The position numbers were made by a program, and so were the translations under genes. This document shows positions 1-9,347 of a stretch of 50,640 bases of DNA, in pieces. Below the pieces are notes generated by a model. The model ran no database searches, was not told the DNA's origin, and worked only from the letters and a program-made list of their open reading frames with translations. Within the stretch, counting starts at the first letter, position 1. Every line of letters begins with the position of its first letter. Source of the DNA: Oligoflexales bacterium (GTDB lineage Bacteria; Bdellovibrionota_B; Oligoflexia; Oligoflexales; JAGOVF01); assembly GCA_018060885.1 (NCBI GenBank), contig JAGOVF010000005.1:1-50640 (forward strand), given 5' to 3'.

Positions 1-2438
1 AGCATATGTTGTTCAAAGGAACGCAAACTCTGAGCGTCGGAGAATTTGCGCGGTATATAGAAGCATATGGTGGCAGTGTCAACGCCTACACTACCTTTGA
101 TCGAACTGTTTACTACTTAAATATAAGTTCTCGATATGCACAAAGAGGTGTCGAATTACTTGCGGATTGTATTTTTAATAGTGCTTTTGATGCCGAGGAA
201 ATTGAAAAAGAAAAGGAAGTCGTACTGGAAGAAATCAAGCGCAGCCTTGATGATCCCGCAGGAATTCAAGGAAAGGAGCTTTTTGCTTCTGTGTATCAAG
301 GTAGCACAGCGGGGCGACCGATTATTGGTACCAGTGCCCATGTTAGCTCTTTTACGCGTGACAGTTTGTTAGAGTATTTTAAAACTTGGTACGTGAGCCA
401 AAATCTAAGAGTCGTTGCAGTTGGGCATTTTGATAGCGAAGAAATGCTTGCTCATATCGAGAAGAATTTTGGTGCAGCAAAGCCTGTGCGGCGACCAGAA
501 GTTGCGTTAACGCGCGGGGAGTTTCCAAAAGAGCGCCGTATAAAACTTATTAAAGGTGACTTTGAGCAGCCGCGTCTGCAAATCGCTTTTCCCGCGCCTG
601 TGCTGCTCCATGCAGATACTGTTTTACTTGATCTAGCAAGCTTTGCGCTTGGTTCTGGAGAAATGAGCCGCTATATGCGGAAATTAAGAGACGAAGCTGG
701 GCTTGTTTCGAGTGCTTCAGCGGGATTGTATTCACCGCTTTTTGGTGGCGTGTATATTTTAAGTTCCTATGCGTCGGAAGAACATTATGTTGATGCAGCA
801 AAGGGCTTGTTACGTGAAGCTTTTAAAATGCTGGCGTCGGAACCTATCACCGAAGCCGAGTTGCAACGAGCTAGAATTAATATACTAGCAGAAACCTATT
901 ATCAGGAAGAGTCACTCGAAGGTTTAGCGCGCAAATATGGTTTCGGTCTGATGACAGACTATAAGACATTTTACGAAGATGTTTATATGAAGATTCTTGA
1001 GAAGGCCACGCCGCAGCAAGTGACTGAAGCCTTGCGCCGCTGGTTAAGCCCAGACAGCTGTGTTTTTGTTGGAGTTGTCCCTAATAAATCGAAAATCAAC
1101 GAAGCTGATTTAAGCAAAGCTTTGGATCAAGAACTGGATACTCTCGCCCTCACCCTTTCGCAGACAAAACCTTTGATCAAGGCAAAAAAAGCTGGCAAAC
1201 AAAAGCTCGCAGAGCGCATTCAGCTCGATTGCGGAGTCGAGCTTATCTATCGACAACACAAAGACTCGAAGCTTTTCAATCTGGTCTTTGCCAGCGAAGG
1301 TGGATCGAGGTTAGAAGAAGAGAAAAACGCCGGAATCTTTAATGCCATGTCAGCAATGCTCGCTCAAGAAACAGAAAACACGCCTTATCTTAATTTTATC
1401 GAAAAAATCGAAAGCCATGGTGCAGATCTCAGTAGCTTCTCCGGCAAAGACAGCCTGGGTTTTTCCATGAATTGTTTATACCAAGATTGGCACGAGTTTA
1501 TAGATTTAACTGTCGAAGCCTTGCTTATGCCAGTTTTTAAAGCCGAGCGCTGGAGCGTTGAAAAGCGGCAAATTCTTCAATCTTTAAAAGCACAAATGGA
1601 TTCTCCTTCAAGTATCTGTGTCAGAAATTTTCAAGAAGCAGTGTTCACGCAGCATCCTTATCGCTTCCCGCTAATCGGCCATGAAAAATCGGTTTTAAGT
1701 TTTGATGAGAAAAAGCTTTTAACCGAGTACCTCGCTTATCGAGACAAAGGCCCCTGGGTCATTACCGGCGTTGGTTCGCAAAGTGCTGAAAAAGTCGCAG
1801 AACGCCTAAATTCAAGATTGCGCGACTGGCACCCAAGTAAAACGCCGCGAACTTTTGCTTCGAAAAAATTTGCCGCCGATCTCCCAAAAACCGTATCTAA
1901 AACTATAACAAAAGACCGTGAACAAACGCACTTGATCTACGGTTTTAAAGGACTAGATTGGAAAGATGCGGATAGACCCGCTCTTGATGTCTTGGTGAAA
2001 ATACTCGGCGGTCAAGGTGGTAGACTCTTTATTAAACTGCGCGATGAACAAGGCCTAGCCTACAGTGTGGCACCATTAGCTAGCTATGGCGCAGATCCTT
2101 GGGCGATGGGAGCCTATATAGCCTGTTCGCCAAGCAAAGTAGAACAAGCTTTATCAGGTCTTAAAAAAGAAGTATTAGCTTTCAAACAAGAATATGCATC
2201 TGACACTGAGGTTGAGCACGCAGTGAATTACATCGTGGGCAATCACGAATTAGGCCTGCAAAAAGGCAGTGCGCAAGCGATGACTATGGCCACTATGGAG
2301 CTTTTTGGGACAGGTTTTGATGATTTCAAACGCTATACGCAGCTGATAAAAAAAGTAAACAAAGAAGACGTACATAGAGTTGCACGGCGGATATTTGACG
2401 AGAATCATTCTGTCACTGTGATAGTCGGAGCGGGATAA
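1..2438 (+). CDS. M16 family zinc metallopeptidase (insulinase/pitrilysin type), 5' end outside window
   Basis: The window opens inside the zinc motif. CAT at bases 3-5, in frame just before the first Met, encodes His followed by MLFKGT, which matches the end of the M16 motif HxxEH-MLFKGT. The rest of HxxEH therefore lies upstream and this CDS is partial; the Met at 6 is not the start. The downstream Glu-rich helix (EKEKEVVLEEIK) holds the third zinc ligand. The visible 811 residues contain two tandem M16 modules. The first (about 1-390) is catalytic. The second (about 405-810) has no HxxEH and is the usual inactive half that closes the chamber. The likely role is degradation of peptides in the periplasm or at the membrane, but the signal region is not visible. 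Family call is firm; substrate unknown. Confidence 0.9.
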   Translation, partial: HMLFKGTQTLSVGEFARYIEAYGGSVNAYTTFDRTVYYLNISSRYAQRGVELLADCIFNSAFDAEEIEKEKEVVLEEIKRSLDDPAGIQGKELFASVYQGSTAGRPIIGTSAHVSSFTRDSLLEYFKTWYVSQNLRVVAVGHFDSEEMLAHIEKNFGAAKPVRRPEVALTRGEFPKERRIKLIKGDFEQPRLQIAFPAPVLLHADTVLLDLASFALGSGEMSRYMRKLRDEAGLVSSASAGLYSPLFGGVYILSSYASEEHYVDAAKGLLREAFKMLASEPITEAELQRARINILAETYYQEESLEGLARKYGFGLMTDYKTFYEDVYMKILEKATPQQVTEALRRWLSPDSCVFVGVVPNKSKINEADLSKALDQELDTLALTLSQTKPLIKAKKAGKQKLAERIQLDCGVELIYRQHKDSKLFNLVFASEGGSRLEEEKNAGIFNAMSAMLAQETENTPYLNFIEKIESHGADLSSFSGKDSLGFSMNCLYQDWHEFIDLTVEALLMPVFKAERWSVEKRQILQSLKAQMDSPSSICVRNFQEAVFTQHPYRFPLIGHEKSVLSFDEKKLLTEYLAYRDKGPWVITGVGSQSAEKVAERLNSRLRDWHPSKTPRTFASKKFAADLPKTVSKTITKDREQTHLIYGFKGLDWKDADRPALDVLVKILGGQGGRLFIKLRDEQGLAYSVAPLASYGADPWAMGAYIACSPSKVEQALSGLKKEVLAFKQEYASDTEVEHAVNYIVGNHELGLQKGSAQAMTMATMELFGTGFDDFKRYTQLIKKVNKEDVHRVARRIFDENHSVTVIVGAG

Positions 2439-2445
2439 AAAAGGC

Positions 2446-3027
2446 TCATTTTAAATGATCCATAACTATATTGAGGGCAAGCTCCCAATTTTTTATCAGC
2501 CAATATCCCGCTCCCGCTAGGCCTAGGAATAAAATAAGCCAAGCGAATTTGTTACGCCTCTTATACTGCGAATCTTTAAAACCGCCCATGCCTAGAAATT
2601 GGCTAACATCCGTCGTAGCCTGACTGTGTTGAGATTGCATAAATGAATGTTCTGGAGCTGCGTGGACGCTCTTTGATTTTTTATCATGCAGCGACTTATT
2701 ATGCTGAGAAACTGCAAAGGCGGAGTTTTCAGGATTATCATTTTTTTGAAAAGGAATTGTGCGATTCTGATGTTGAGGAGGTGGCGGTGGAAGCGGAAGT
2801 GAGTTATTGCTGGAATTGAAGTTTTCCATTTTTAGCTGAACGCCGTCAGGTGCGCGTTTGTTGCTATTTGTAACTGCAGTCACTTCTGTATCACCAAACA
2901 CGGGTCTTTTGGTATTAACTGCATCACCTGTCGGAAAATTCTCATCCAAAGCCCGGTTGACTCTGCGTAGGATGCGGTTCACTACGGCGGCTTCATTTGA
3001 ATTAGAAATTTCTGTCAGCTTGCTCAT
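2446..3027 (-). CDS. Hypothetical protein with C-terminal membrane anchor
   Basis: 193 residues, no family recognised. The N-terminal two thirds are polar and low-complexity, rich in Asn, Gln, His and Lys, with a polyproline stretch (SLPLPPPPP) near residue 80. A basic patch (KRRNK) precedes one hydrophobic segment at about 163-180, so this is probably a C-tail or single-pass membrane protein with a long disordered domain. It converges on the M16 peptidase gene with only 7 bases between the stop codons, and no terminator hairpin is visible there. Real-gene status rests on the uninterrupted frame and the ordered basic-then-hydrophobic C-terminus. Confidence 0.65.
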   Translation of the reverse strand: MSKLTEISNSNEAAVVNRILRRVNRALDENFPTGDAVNTKRPVFGDTEVTAVTNSNKRAPDGVQLKMENFNSSNNSLPLPPPPPQHQNRTIPFQKNDNPENSAFAVSQHNKSLHDKKSKSVHAAPEHSFMQSQHSQATTDVSQFLGMGGFKDSQYKRRNKFAWLILFLGLAGAGYWLIKNWELALNIVMDHLK

Positions 3028-3153
3028 TCTGCTATTGTAGCAGAACTATTGAGTAATTGCATATTAAGATGAGAGTTGTTGCAGCAATTTGTTTTCGCAA
3101 TACGAGTAGTTCCTATTTAAAGCGCGAACAAAGTTCTAGCAAGACTTCCTTCC

Positions 3154-3170
3154 TAAAACGTAACGTTTTA
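3154..3170. promoter_or_regulatory. Perfect 17-base palindrome, possible operator
   Basis: TAAAACGTAACGTTTTA has two 8-base arms around a single central base. It lies 79 bases upstream of the small plus-strand gene at 3249 and 127 bases upstream of the minus-strand gene that starts at 3027. No T-run follows on either strand, so a protein-binding site is more likely than a terminator. Confidence 0.3.
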
Positions 3171-3248
3171 GCAAGGGCTAGTTTATTGCCCAAAAAAGGG
3201 ACTTCTGCTAATTTTGGACATCTAAAGTACCCGTAAAATGAGGTTGCG

Positions 3249-3490
3249 ATGAACCCTTCTGATAAAATCAAAGCTGCCGAACAAAAAAAAACCTAAAGCC
3301 CTTCTCAATCCAAATCGCACCAATCAACCTGAGCTTGGAATTAAACCTAGAAAAATCTCTCATAAAAAAAATGAAATGCGGCTAGCGTCGCCGTCGACAA
3401 ATAAGAAATGGCTTGAGCAGCCGGCGTCCAATAAAGCTGAAATTGAACAACTCGTCGAGTTCCGCACCAGTTTTTTGGTGCAGTTTTTAA
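3249..3490 (+). pseudogene. Small Lys-rich ORF interrupted at an A9 run (frameshifted gene or slippage gene)
   Basis: ATG at 3249 opens a frame reading MNPSDKIKAAEQKKT and stops at 3294-3296, just after a run of nine A (3283-3291). If one A is skipped, the frame continues open from CCT at 3292 with Lys- and Asn-rich residues (KPKALLNPNRTNQPELG...) through the terminator-like hairpin at 3464-3488, so no natural stop is seen before the hairpin. The two pieces join smoothly in composition. This suggests one gene with a +1 shift in the A-run, by mutation, sequencing error or RNA-polymerase slippage. No protein family was recognised. A decayed gene is the simplest reading. Confidence 0.35.
3464..3488 (+). 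terminator. Probable rho-independent terminator
   Basis: A 6-bp stem, GCACCA (3464-3469) and TGGTGC (3476-3481), with a 6-base loop, is followed by AGTTTTTAAATTT on the plus strand. It would end transcription from the small plus-strand gene at 3249, seven bases before the stop codon of the converging RRM gene. The stem is short, so strength is uncertain. Confidence 0.45.
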
Positions 3491-3494
3491 ATTT

Positions 3495-3821
3495 CTATTT
3501 CGATTCACACTGGTTTGCATCAATGACCTTGAGTGGCCGCCCTTTAAAATCAGTCCAATTTAATGCGCGTGCTGCTTTTAATGCGTCTAAATCGTTCATA
3601 ACAACAAAGCAAAACCCACGAAAAATATGTGTATCTAAATCTTTAACCATATCAATAGACATCACACGTCCATAGTTACTAAATAGGCGTTCAACTTCAT
3701 CTTCCGTAGTATCTGTAGCTAGGTTCCCGACATAAAGCTTTGTAAAAGCATAAAGCTGTTGACCAAGACAGAAAAACATAAAGGCACTTAGAACAAACAG
3801 ACGAAGACTACTTTTTTTCAT
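3495..3821 (-). CDS. RRM-domain RNA-binding protein with an N-terminal signal-like segment
   Basis: 108 residues. Residues 26-103 form one RNA recognition motif: RNP2 is KLYVGNL (28-34) and RNP1 is RGFCFVVM (68-75), with Cys71 in place of the usual Gly/Ala. Bacterial single-RRM proteins (cyanobacterial Rbp type) are normally cytoplasmic and begin directly with RNP2. Here residues 1-25 read as a classical signal peptide: KK, then the core LRLFVLSAFMFFCLG, then QLYA as a possible cleavage site. The start is supported by AAAGGG eight bases before the ATG, and no NTG codon lies between the hydrophobic core and RNP2. The only alternative Met is residue 15, inside the core. Export or membrane tethering of an RRM would be unusual. 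The RRM call is firm; its location is inference. Confidence 0.85.
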   Translation of the reverse strand: MKKSSLRLFVLSAFMFFCLGQQLYAFTKLYVGNLATDTTEDEVERLFSNYGRVMSIDMVKDLDTHIFRGFCFVVMNDLDALKAARALNWTDFKGRPLKVIDANQCESK

Positions 3822-3972
3822 TTTTCTGCCCTTTAAGTTGAAAATAAAAAATGCAACAAAGAACTCTTTACAATATTGATCTTGAACTTAAAAAAAATCG
3901 AAGATCGCTCGAGCTTGCTTTATCATAGTCTTTTTTAGATGGTCAAATTTTCTAAGGCTTTATAATAAAGAA

Positions 3973-3993
3973 ATCGTTCACAAAATCGTTCAC
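3973..3993. repeat. Two direct copies of ATCGTTCAC, 12-base period
   Basis: ATCGTTCAC occurs at 3973-3981 and again at 3985-3993, each preceded by an A-run. The pair lies about 150 bases upstream of the RRM gene on the minus strand, in the 249-base gap between it and the secreted orphan gene. One-turn spacing could suit a protein-binding site, but function is unknown. Confidence 0.25.
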
Positions 3994-4070
3994 GAATTCA
4001 TTCCCGCGCTTACACTAATAGTTCTGCGTCCTAAAAAATTGTAAGATAAAGCGAAACTGCGCATCTTTCC

Positions 4071-4514
4071 TCAATAGGTTTTGCTACAATATTCATCAAT
4101 CATAGACACAAGTGCCAAGGACAAGGGACCTTTGCGCTCTTTTTTTTCTTGGCCGCAACCGCCTGTTGAATAGATCGATGTCGTTGCACGATTTTTATTA
4201 AGTGAAATCTCGGTAGAAGGGCCATCGCACAAAAAGTTTTCAGTCGTTTCAATTGGTTCTAATGCTACCCTAGCCTTAAGAGCTTCGTTAAAGTTTGCAC
4301 TCATTTTTAGTGTTCTTTCTTCTACCTTTTCAAGATCGCCAAAGCGGACAGTTTTGACAACTTTGTCAGCGTAGAGTTCGCAGGACTCATATTGAAGCCA
4401 ATTCTCATGTACAAAACCGTTGCTTGATGTTTTGCTTAAATAAAAAGAGGAGTCGGCGAAGGCGCTTTGGGCGAGGAAGATGGTCATAAGTGCAGAGTTG
4501 AATAAGCTTTTCAT
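4071..4514 (-). CDS. Secreted hypothetical protein
   Basis: 147 residues, no family recognised. A clear signal peptide (MKSLFNSALMTIFLAQSAFA, cleavage before DSS) is followed by a mature domain of about 127 residues. Four mature cysteines, in the contexts YESCELY, FLCDG, GGCGQ and EYCSK, could form two disulfides. The start is well fixed by AAAGGAG nine bases before the ATG. Long gaps on both sides suggest a single-gene transcript. Probably periplasmic. Confidence 0.75.
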   Translation of the reverse strand: MKSLFNSALMTIFLAQSAFADSSFYLSKTSSNGFVHENWLQYESCELYADKVVKTVRFGDLEKVEERTLKMSANFNEALKARVALEPIETTENFLCDGPSTEISLNKNRATTSIYSTGGCGQEKKERKGPLSLALVSMIDEYCSKTY

Positions 4515-4765
4515 AATGTGCTCCTTTGTTTGATGGATTATCTCACTACAGAGTACTTAGCTATCATGTGAGGCAGCTACGATGAATACAAAAGTACTTC
4601 CCATAAATAGAAAGTGGACGCCAGAGAGTTCATGTCACTTTTTAAACCAATTGACTTAAACGAGAAAAATTAATTCAAAAGCTTCACCAGACTTACTACT
4701 ATGCGACCCCCGGAGTAGGCGTTGCTATTCAATAAAAAAAAGTTTTAGACTCAGCTATTTTTATT

Positions 4766-4810
4766 CTTTACGCCTCGACTCTTTATGCTTCGACTCTTTA
4801 TGCTTCGACT
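4766..4810. repeat. Three 15-bp tandem repeats across the 3' end of rph
   Basis: On the plus strand the unit is CTTTATGCTTCGACT: 4766-4780 (with two mismatches), 4781-4795 and 4796-4810. The last copy encodes the final Val-Glu-Ala and stop codon of RNase PH on the minus strand. The other two copies lie just past the stop, and would add Val-Glu-Ala-stop again if the stop were read through. This looks like recent slippage duplication of the gene's tail. Confidence 0.8.
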
Positions 4811-5529
4811 TGGCGTCCCTCGGCTGCAGCATGCTGGAGATCAAAAATAGGCTTAAGAGCAAACTCGGCTGCAGTCATGATATCCAGTACCTGTTGCTTA
4901 GAGAAATTTGCTTTTTCGCCAGTACCTTGAATTTCGACGATTTCGCCGCTTTGAGTCATCACGATATTCATATCTAAATCTGCAGAGCTGTCTTCGATAT
5001 AATTTAAATCCACTAAAACTTCTGAATCTATTAAGCCTATAGATACGGCCGCGACGGCATTGGTAAGAGGGTTATTTCTTATACGTCCGCGTCGTAACAA
5101 TTTATCCACCGCCATTTTTAATGCTATGTATGCGCCCGTAATAGAGGCCGTCCGGGTGCCGCCATCAGCTTGAATGACGTCGCAATCTATCGTAAAGGTC
5201 AAATCTGGGCAGAGCTTCAGATCGATGACTCCACGCAAGGCGCGTCCTATGAGGCGCTGAATTTCCTGTGTACGTCCCGAAACATTATTGCGCTCGCGTT
5301 TTGTGCGCTTGTCTGTTGCGCTGGGTAACATTGCATATTCAGCTGTTAGCCAACCCTGTGGAGGATTTGAGCCTTTTAAAAAGTGCGGTATGCCTTCTTC
5401 CACGGTGACAGTACAAATCACTTTAGTATCGCCAAACTCAACTAAAACATTGCCGTCGGTATATTTTGTAAAATTCGGCGTAAATGTTAAAGGCCGCATT
5501 TGCTCAGATCCACGTCCATCGTTTCTCAT
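4798..5529 (-). CDS. rph: Ribonuclease PH
   Basis: Phosphorolytic 3'-to-5' exoribonuclease that trims tRNA 3' ends. The protein begins MRNDGRGSEQMRPLTFTPNFT, the standard family N-terminus, and shows the PH-fold segments VLVEFGDTKVICTVTVE, GWLTAEYAMLPSATDKRTKRE and DVIQADGGTRTASITGA. The open frame extends 12 codons further upstream (to 5565) into purF. The start at 5529 is preferred because AAGGAG precedes it at good spacing and because it gives the family's usual length (243 residues). It is the last gene of the sdhCAB-purSQLF-rph run, 10 bases after purF. Its 3' end carries a 15-bp tandem duplication. Confidence 0.96.
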   Translation of the reverse strand: MRNDGRGSEQMRPLTFTPNFTKYTDGNVLVEFGDTKVICTVTVEEGIPHFLKGSNPPQGWLTAEYAMLPSATDKRTKRERNNVSGRTQEIQRLIGRALRGVIDLKLCPDLTFTIDCDVIQADGGTRTASITGAYIALKMAVDKLLRRGRIRNNPLTNAVAAVSIGLIDSEVLVDLNYIEDSSADLDMNIVMTQSGEIVEIQGTGEKANFSKQQVLDIMTAAEFALKPIFDLQHAAAEGRQVEA

Positions 5530-5539
5530 ATCTATCTCC

Positions 5540-7021
5540 TTAAGGGGCTCGTAGACCAGGTCCACCAGAATCGGTGGGTGCTGTACCTATTTCGCGGTGA
5601 ATTTTGTCCGGGTATTTGCCAGTAAAACAAGCTTTGCAATATTGGTTTTTAGTAGAAACTTCAAGAGCGCGAGACAAGCCCTCTACACTAATAAAACCCA
5701 AGGAGTCTGCTCCGACATATTCGCGCATTTCTTGCACAGTTTTCTGCGCTGCAAGTAAGCGTGCTCGGTCTGGAGTATCAACGCCAAAAAAACAAGAATG
5801 CGTAATGGGCGGCGCCGCTACGCGAAAATGAATTTCCTTCGCTCCAGCTTTTCGCAGCATGGCAAGAATCTTTACGCAGGTAGTTCCACGTACAACCGAG
5901 TCATCAACCACGACCACGCGCTTTCCAGCCAAAACACTCGGCAAGGGATTGAGCTTTAGTCTCACGCGAAAATCTCGCGAAGCTTGGTTTGGATCAATAA
6001 AAGTGCGCCCCACATAATGGTTGCGCACTAAACCAACTTGATAAGGAATCTTAGCTTGCTCAGCATAGCCTATTGCCATCGGGACCCCAGAATCTGGTAT
6101 CGCAATAACAACATCGGCATCTGCAGGCTGTTCTTCTGCTAATATGCGGCCGAGGTTTTGCCGCAGTGAATAGATTTGTTGGTCGTATGAATAACTATCT
6201 GGACGAGAAAAATATATTGGCTCAAAAGCGCAGTATGAGCGCGCTTTAGGCGGCAATCCAGAAAAGCTCTCGATTTCTGAAGCTCCACCTTTTCTAGAGC
6301 TTAGTTTTACGATTTCTCCAGGCTCGACATCTCGTAAATATTGGGCCTCCAATAAGTCAAAGGCACAGGTCTCGGAAGCCGCGATATAGACTTTTTCGCC
6401 GCGTTCATTTTGGCGTTCCCCAATAGCCAAAGGGCGAAAACCAAAAGGGTCGCGAATCGCAAAAATAGCGTCTTGAGATAAAATGACCAAAGAATAAGCG
6501 CCGCTGACTTGCGCCATTGCATGCTTTATTGCGTTAACAATATCTCGTTCTTGACTGCGCGCCATTAAATGCAGAAAAACTTCCGAGTCTGAGGTCGTTC
6601 GAAACAAACTACCTTCTGCTTCGAGGCGTTCGCGCAAAGGTTTTGCATTCGTGATATTGCCATTGTGAGCTAGAGCCATAGGCCCAATGCCAGGCAGGGC
6701 AAAGCTAAAAGGCTGTATATTATTTAAGAGCTTGCCACCAAAAGTCGAATAACGCACATGCCCGATGCCTGTTTCACCTTTTAGTTCTGCAACCACTTCT
6801 GAAGTAAAATTATCGTTTACGAGCCCGAAATTGCGATACTCGCTTAGCTTAAATTTTAATTTTGCCGATTTTTCTGCAGCTTCTTCAAAAAACCCTGTCA
6901 CAATTCCGCAACCTTCTTGCCCACGATGCTGTAGCGCAAAAAGAGCTAGGTGCAAAAAATGCGCCGCGCTTGGACAGCCGACCACCGCTGCAATGCCACA
7001 CTCTTCTCTTAAAGATGTCAT
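5540..7021 (-). CDS. purF: Amidophosphoribosyltransferase, Fe-S type
   Basis: First committed step of purine synthesis: PRPP plus glutamine to phosphoribosylamine. 493 residues. The Ntn glutaminase domain starts at Cys8 after a seven-residue propeptide (MTSLREE), so self-cleavage is expected. The PRPP loop VVVVDDSVVRGTT is at 369-381. Four cysteines match the [4Fe-4S] ligands of the Bacillus subtilis enzyme: the Cys in YCAFE, Cys410 (THSCFFG), and Cys462 and Cys465 (CKAC). This is the oxygen-sensitive, propeptide-bearing form, unlike the cluster-free E. coli enzyme. GAGAGG precedes the ATG at about seven bases and overlaps the purL stop region, so the two genes are probably coupled. Confidence 0.97.
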   Translation of the reverse strand: MTSLREECGIAAVVGCPSAAHFLHLALFALQHRGQEGCGIVTGFFEEAAEKSAKLKFKLSEYRNFGLVNDNFTSEVVAELKGETGIGHVRYSTFGGKLLNNIQPFSFALPGIGPMALAHNGNITNAKPLRERLEAEGSLFRTTSDSEVFLHLMARSQERDIVNAIKHAMAQVSGAYSLVILSQDAIFAIRDPFGFRPLAIGERQNERGEKVYIAASETCAFDLLEAQYLRDVEPGEIVKLSSRKGGASEIESFSGLPPKARSYCAFEPIYFSRPDSYSYDQQIYSLRQNLGRILAEEQPADADVVIAIPDSGVPMAIGYAEQAKIPYQVGLVRNHYVGRTFIDPNQASRDFRVRLKLNPLPSVLAGKRVVVVDDSVVRGTTCVKILAMLRKAGAKEIHFRVAAPPITHSCFFGVDTPDRARLLAAQKTVQEMREYVGADSLGFISVEGLSRALEVSTKNQYCKACFTGKYPDKIHREIGTAPTDSGGPGLRAP

Positions 7022-7031
7022 GATAAACCTC

Positions 7032-9341
7032 TCATCGCGAAATCGGGTAAGCTAGAGATAAAGAGGAATAAATCACATCTAAATGAATGGATTGATCGTC
7101 AAAAGTTAGAGTACCATTTTTTTGCTCCAACACACCAAGCTCTTCGAATCTATTGAATTTAAATTGCTGGACCGCGACTTTCCAAGCTTGAATTTTTTTA
7201 GTGTCATCTTCTCTAATCGCAACTAAAAAGGCGGCCGCATACGCGCCCAGCCACTTTTGCCACCACATTTTATCATCGTGGTAGTTTTCTATTTTTAAGG
7301 CGCCACTAAATTTCTGACTCGAAAACATTTTGATTAGGGTTGTGGCAATGCCGCCTTGTCCTATATGTCGAGCCGCAGAGCAACCTACAGTGTTGACGCT
7401 CTTTTTCAAAAATTCTTGCGCTTCTAAAATTGCAGGCCAAGAAAGTTCCGGCACCAGGGCAAAACGTGCATCTAGACCAAGTGACTTCGTAAGCCAACTA
7501 GCACCAAAAGATGCCGAAGATTTCGGCAGTATCGCATAAAGTTTCACGGCGCTTTTTTCGTGCGAGAGCCGAGCTGAAGGCACATTTCTAACGTCGGCTA
7601 TTTTGCCAACAACTCCTATCATCGGAGTTGAATAGATGTTTTTGCCATTGCTCTCATTATAAAGACTGACATTGCCGCTGACAACGGGAGCATTAAGCGC
7701 CTTACAAGCTTCACTAATGCCGTCGACGCCCTGCGAAAATTCCCACATAAGCTCAGGCCGTTCAGGATTGCCATAGTTAAGGCAGTCTGTTGCTGCCAAT
7801 GGTGTTCCGCCGCGAGCAATAATTTCATTCGCGGCGTGTAATACTGATAACGCAGCGCCTTTTTTTGGATTGTTTTCACAGTAGCGCTCTAGTCCCGCTG
7901 TCGAAACCGAAAAGCCGACATAGGGGCTCTTGTGAGGAATGTCTGTGCGTAGCCATAGCACGGCAGCGCCGCCATCTTCAGGCCCAAAAACTGTTTTTGC
8001 GCCTATATGGTGATCGTATTGTTGGTAGACGAGCGACTTGTCGCCTACTTCGTTTAAAACAGCTTTCAGAAGATCTTCGCTATTCTTGCCATATTTTTTT
8101 TCTATGGCATCTTGCAAAGTTTCAGTCCAATTTTGCACAAGATTTGTTTCTTCGCGTTCCTTGAGAGGCCTTTCATAGCGCGGCGCTTTTTGCGTCAGAG
8201 GTAGTACTGGAATATCAACTTCTATACGTCCTTGATGGCTGCATTGAAAACGCCCAGTATCAGTGACTTCGCCGATGATGGCAGAATGCAGTTCCCAACG
8301 ATCTAAAACCACCTTTAACTCATCCCAACGACTCGGTTCTATCACCATGAGCATGCGTTCTTGAGATTCAGACAGCAGCATTTCATAGGCAGTAAGATTT
8401 TGTGCCCTTGCTGGAACTTCATCTAAATTAATCCAAAGCCCATTGCCAGCTCGTTCGGCCATTTCTACAGACGCGGAGGTCAAACCCGCTGCGCCCATAT
8501 CCTGAAGTCCTACAACCAAGCCTTTTTCGAGTACCTCAAGCGTCGCTTCAATTAAAAGCTTTTCAGTAAAAGGATCGCCGACCTGGATGGTGCCGCGCTC
8601 TTCGTTACGCGATGAATCAAAGCTATCCGATGCCATTGTGGCGCCGTGGATTCCATCGCGGCCAGTCGCTGAACCTACATATACGACTAAATTTCCAAGT
8701 CCTGTTGCAAAGCCTTTAAAGATTTTGTTTTTGTCGATAACGCCAACCGTCATCGCGTTGACTAAACAATTGCCGTTGTAGCTTGCATCAAAACTTATAT
8801 TGCCGCCGACGGTCGGAATGCCAACACAGTTTCCATAGTCGCCTATCCCTTTAACAGCTTGTGCAAATAAATGCGCTGTGCGCGGATGGCTCTTTTCGCC
8901 GAAACGCAAACAGTTGAGATTAGCGACGGGCCTTGCGCCCATACAAAAAACGTCACGCAAAATTCCACCAACACCCGTTGCCGCTCCTTGATAAGGTTCG
9001 ATATAACTTGGATGATTGTGGCTTTCCATTTTAAAAACTAAGCAAAGTTGATCTTCGAGTTCTACAACCCCTGCGTTCTCGCCTGGGCCCACAACGACCT
9101 GAGGCCCAGTTGTGGGAAAACGGCCTAGATGCACCCGAGAAGATTTATAAGAACAATGCTCGCTCCACATCGCAGAAAACACGCCCAGCTCCGCAAAAGT
9201 CGGCGCTCGCTTCAAGATGTCACGCAATGTTGTATATTCAGAAGCAGAGATTTTGTGTTTTTTTAAAATAGCCGAAAAATTTTCTGCAGCTTCATCAAGA
9301 GATGTTACCATGTTGAGAGATTTTGATTTGCGAAAGGTCAT
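7032..9341 (-). CDS. purL: Phosphoribosylformylglycinamidine synthase, PurL subunit
   Basis: ATP-dependent conversion of FGAR to FGAM; the ammonia comes from PurQ, and PurS bridges the complex. 769 residues, the small PurL form without the fused glutaminase. Visible motifs: [16 protein letters not shown] near residue 51, KMESHNHPS with His108 and His110, [12 protein letters not shown], and GNVSLYNE in the second half. ATG at 9341 starts six bases after purQ. A second Met at residue 11 is possible, and neither has a strong Shine-Dalgarno. Part of purSQLF. Confidence 0.97.
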   Translation of the reverse strand: MTFRKSKSLNMVTSLDEAAENFSAILKKHKISASEYTTLRDILKRAPTFAELGVFSAMWSEHCSYKSSRVHLGRFPTTGPQVVVGPGENAGVVELEDQLCLVFKMESHNHPSYIEPYQGAATGVGGILRDVFCMGARPVANLNCLRFGEKSHPRTAHLFAQAVKGIGDYGNCVGIPTVGGNISFDASYNGNCLVNAMTVGVIDKNKIFKGFATGLGNLVVYVGSATGRDGIHGATMASDSFDSSRNEERGTIQVGDPFTEKLLIEATLEVLEKGLVVGLQDMGAAGLTSASVEMAERAGNGLWINLDEVPARAQNLTAYEMLLSESQERMLMVIEPSRWDELKVVLDRWELHSAIIGEVTDTGRFQCSHQGRIEVDIPVLPLTQKAPRYERPLKEREETNLVQNWTETLQDAIEKKYGKNSEDLLKAVLNEVGDKSLVYQQYDHHIGAKTVFGPEDGGAAVLWLRTDIPHKSPYVGFSVSTAGLERYCENNPKKGAALSVLHAANEIIARGGTPLAATDCLNYGNPERPELMWEFSQGVDGISEACKALNAPVVSGNVSLYNESNGKNIYSTPMIGVVGKIADVRNVPSARLSHEKSAVKLYAILPKSSASFGASWLTKSLGLDARFALVPELSWPAILEAQEFLKKSVNTVGCSAARHIGQGGIATTLIKMFSSQKFSGALKIENYHDDKMWWQKWLGAYAAAFLVAIREDDTKKIQAWKVAVQQFKFNRFEELGVLEQKNGTLTFDDQSIHLDVIYSSLSLAYPISR

Positions 9342-9347
9342 AAGTAT

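Noticed and set aside
3490..3675. Continuation of the Lys-rich plus-strand frame through the RRM gene
   Set aside because: It lies antisense to a convincing RRM domain and beyond a terminator-like hairpin.
4565..4660. Possible 25-codon plus-strand ORF (ATG near 4581) between the secreted orphan and rph
   Set aside because: Only a weak GAGG upstream, no hydrophobic segment or family likeness; expected by chance in a 280-base gap.
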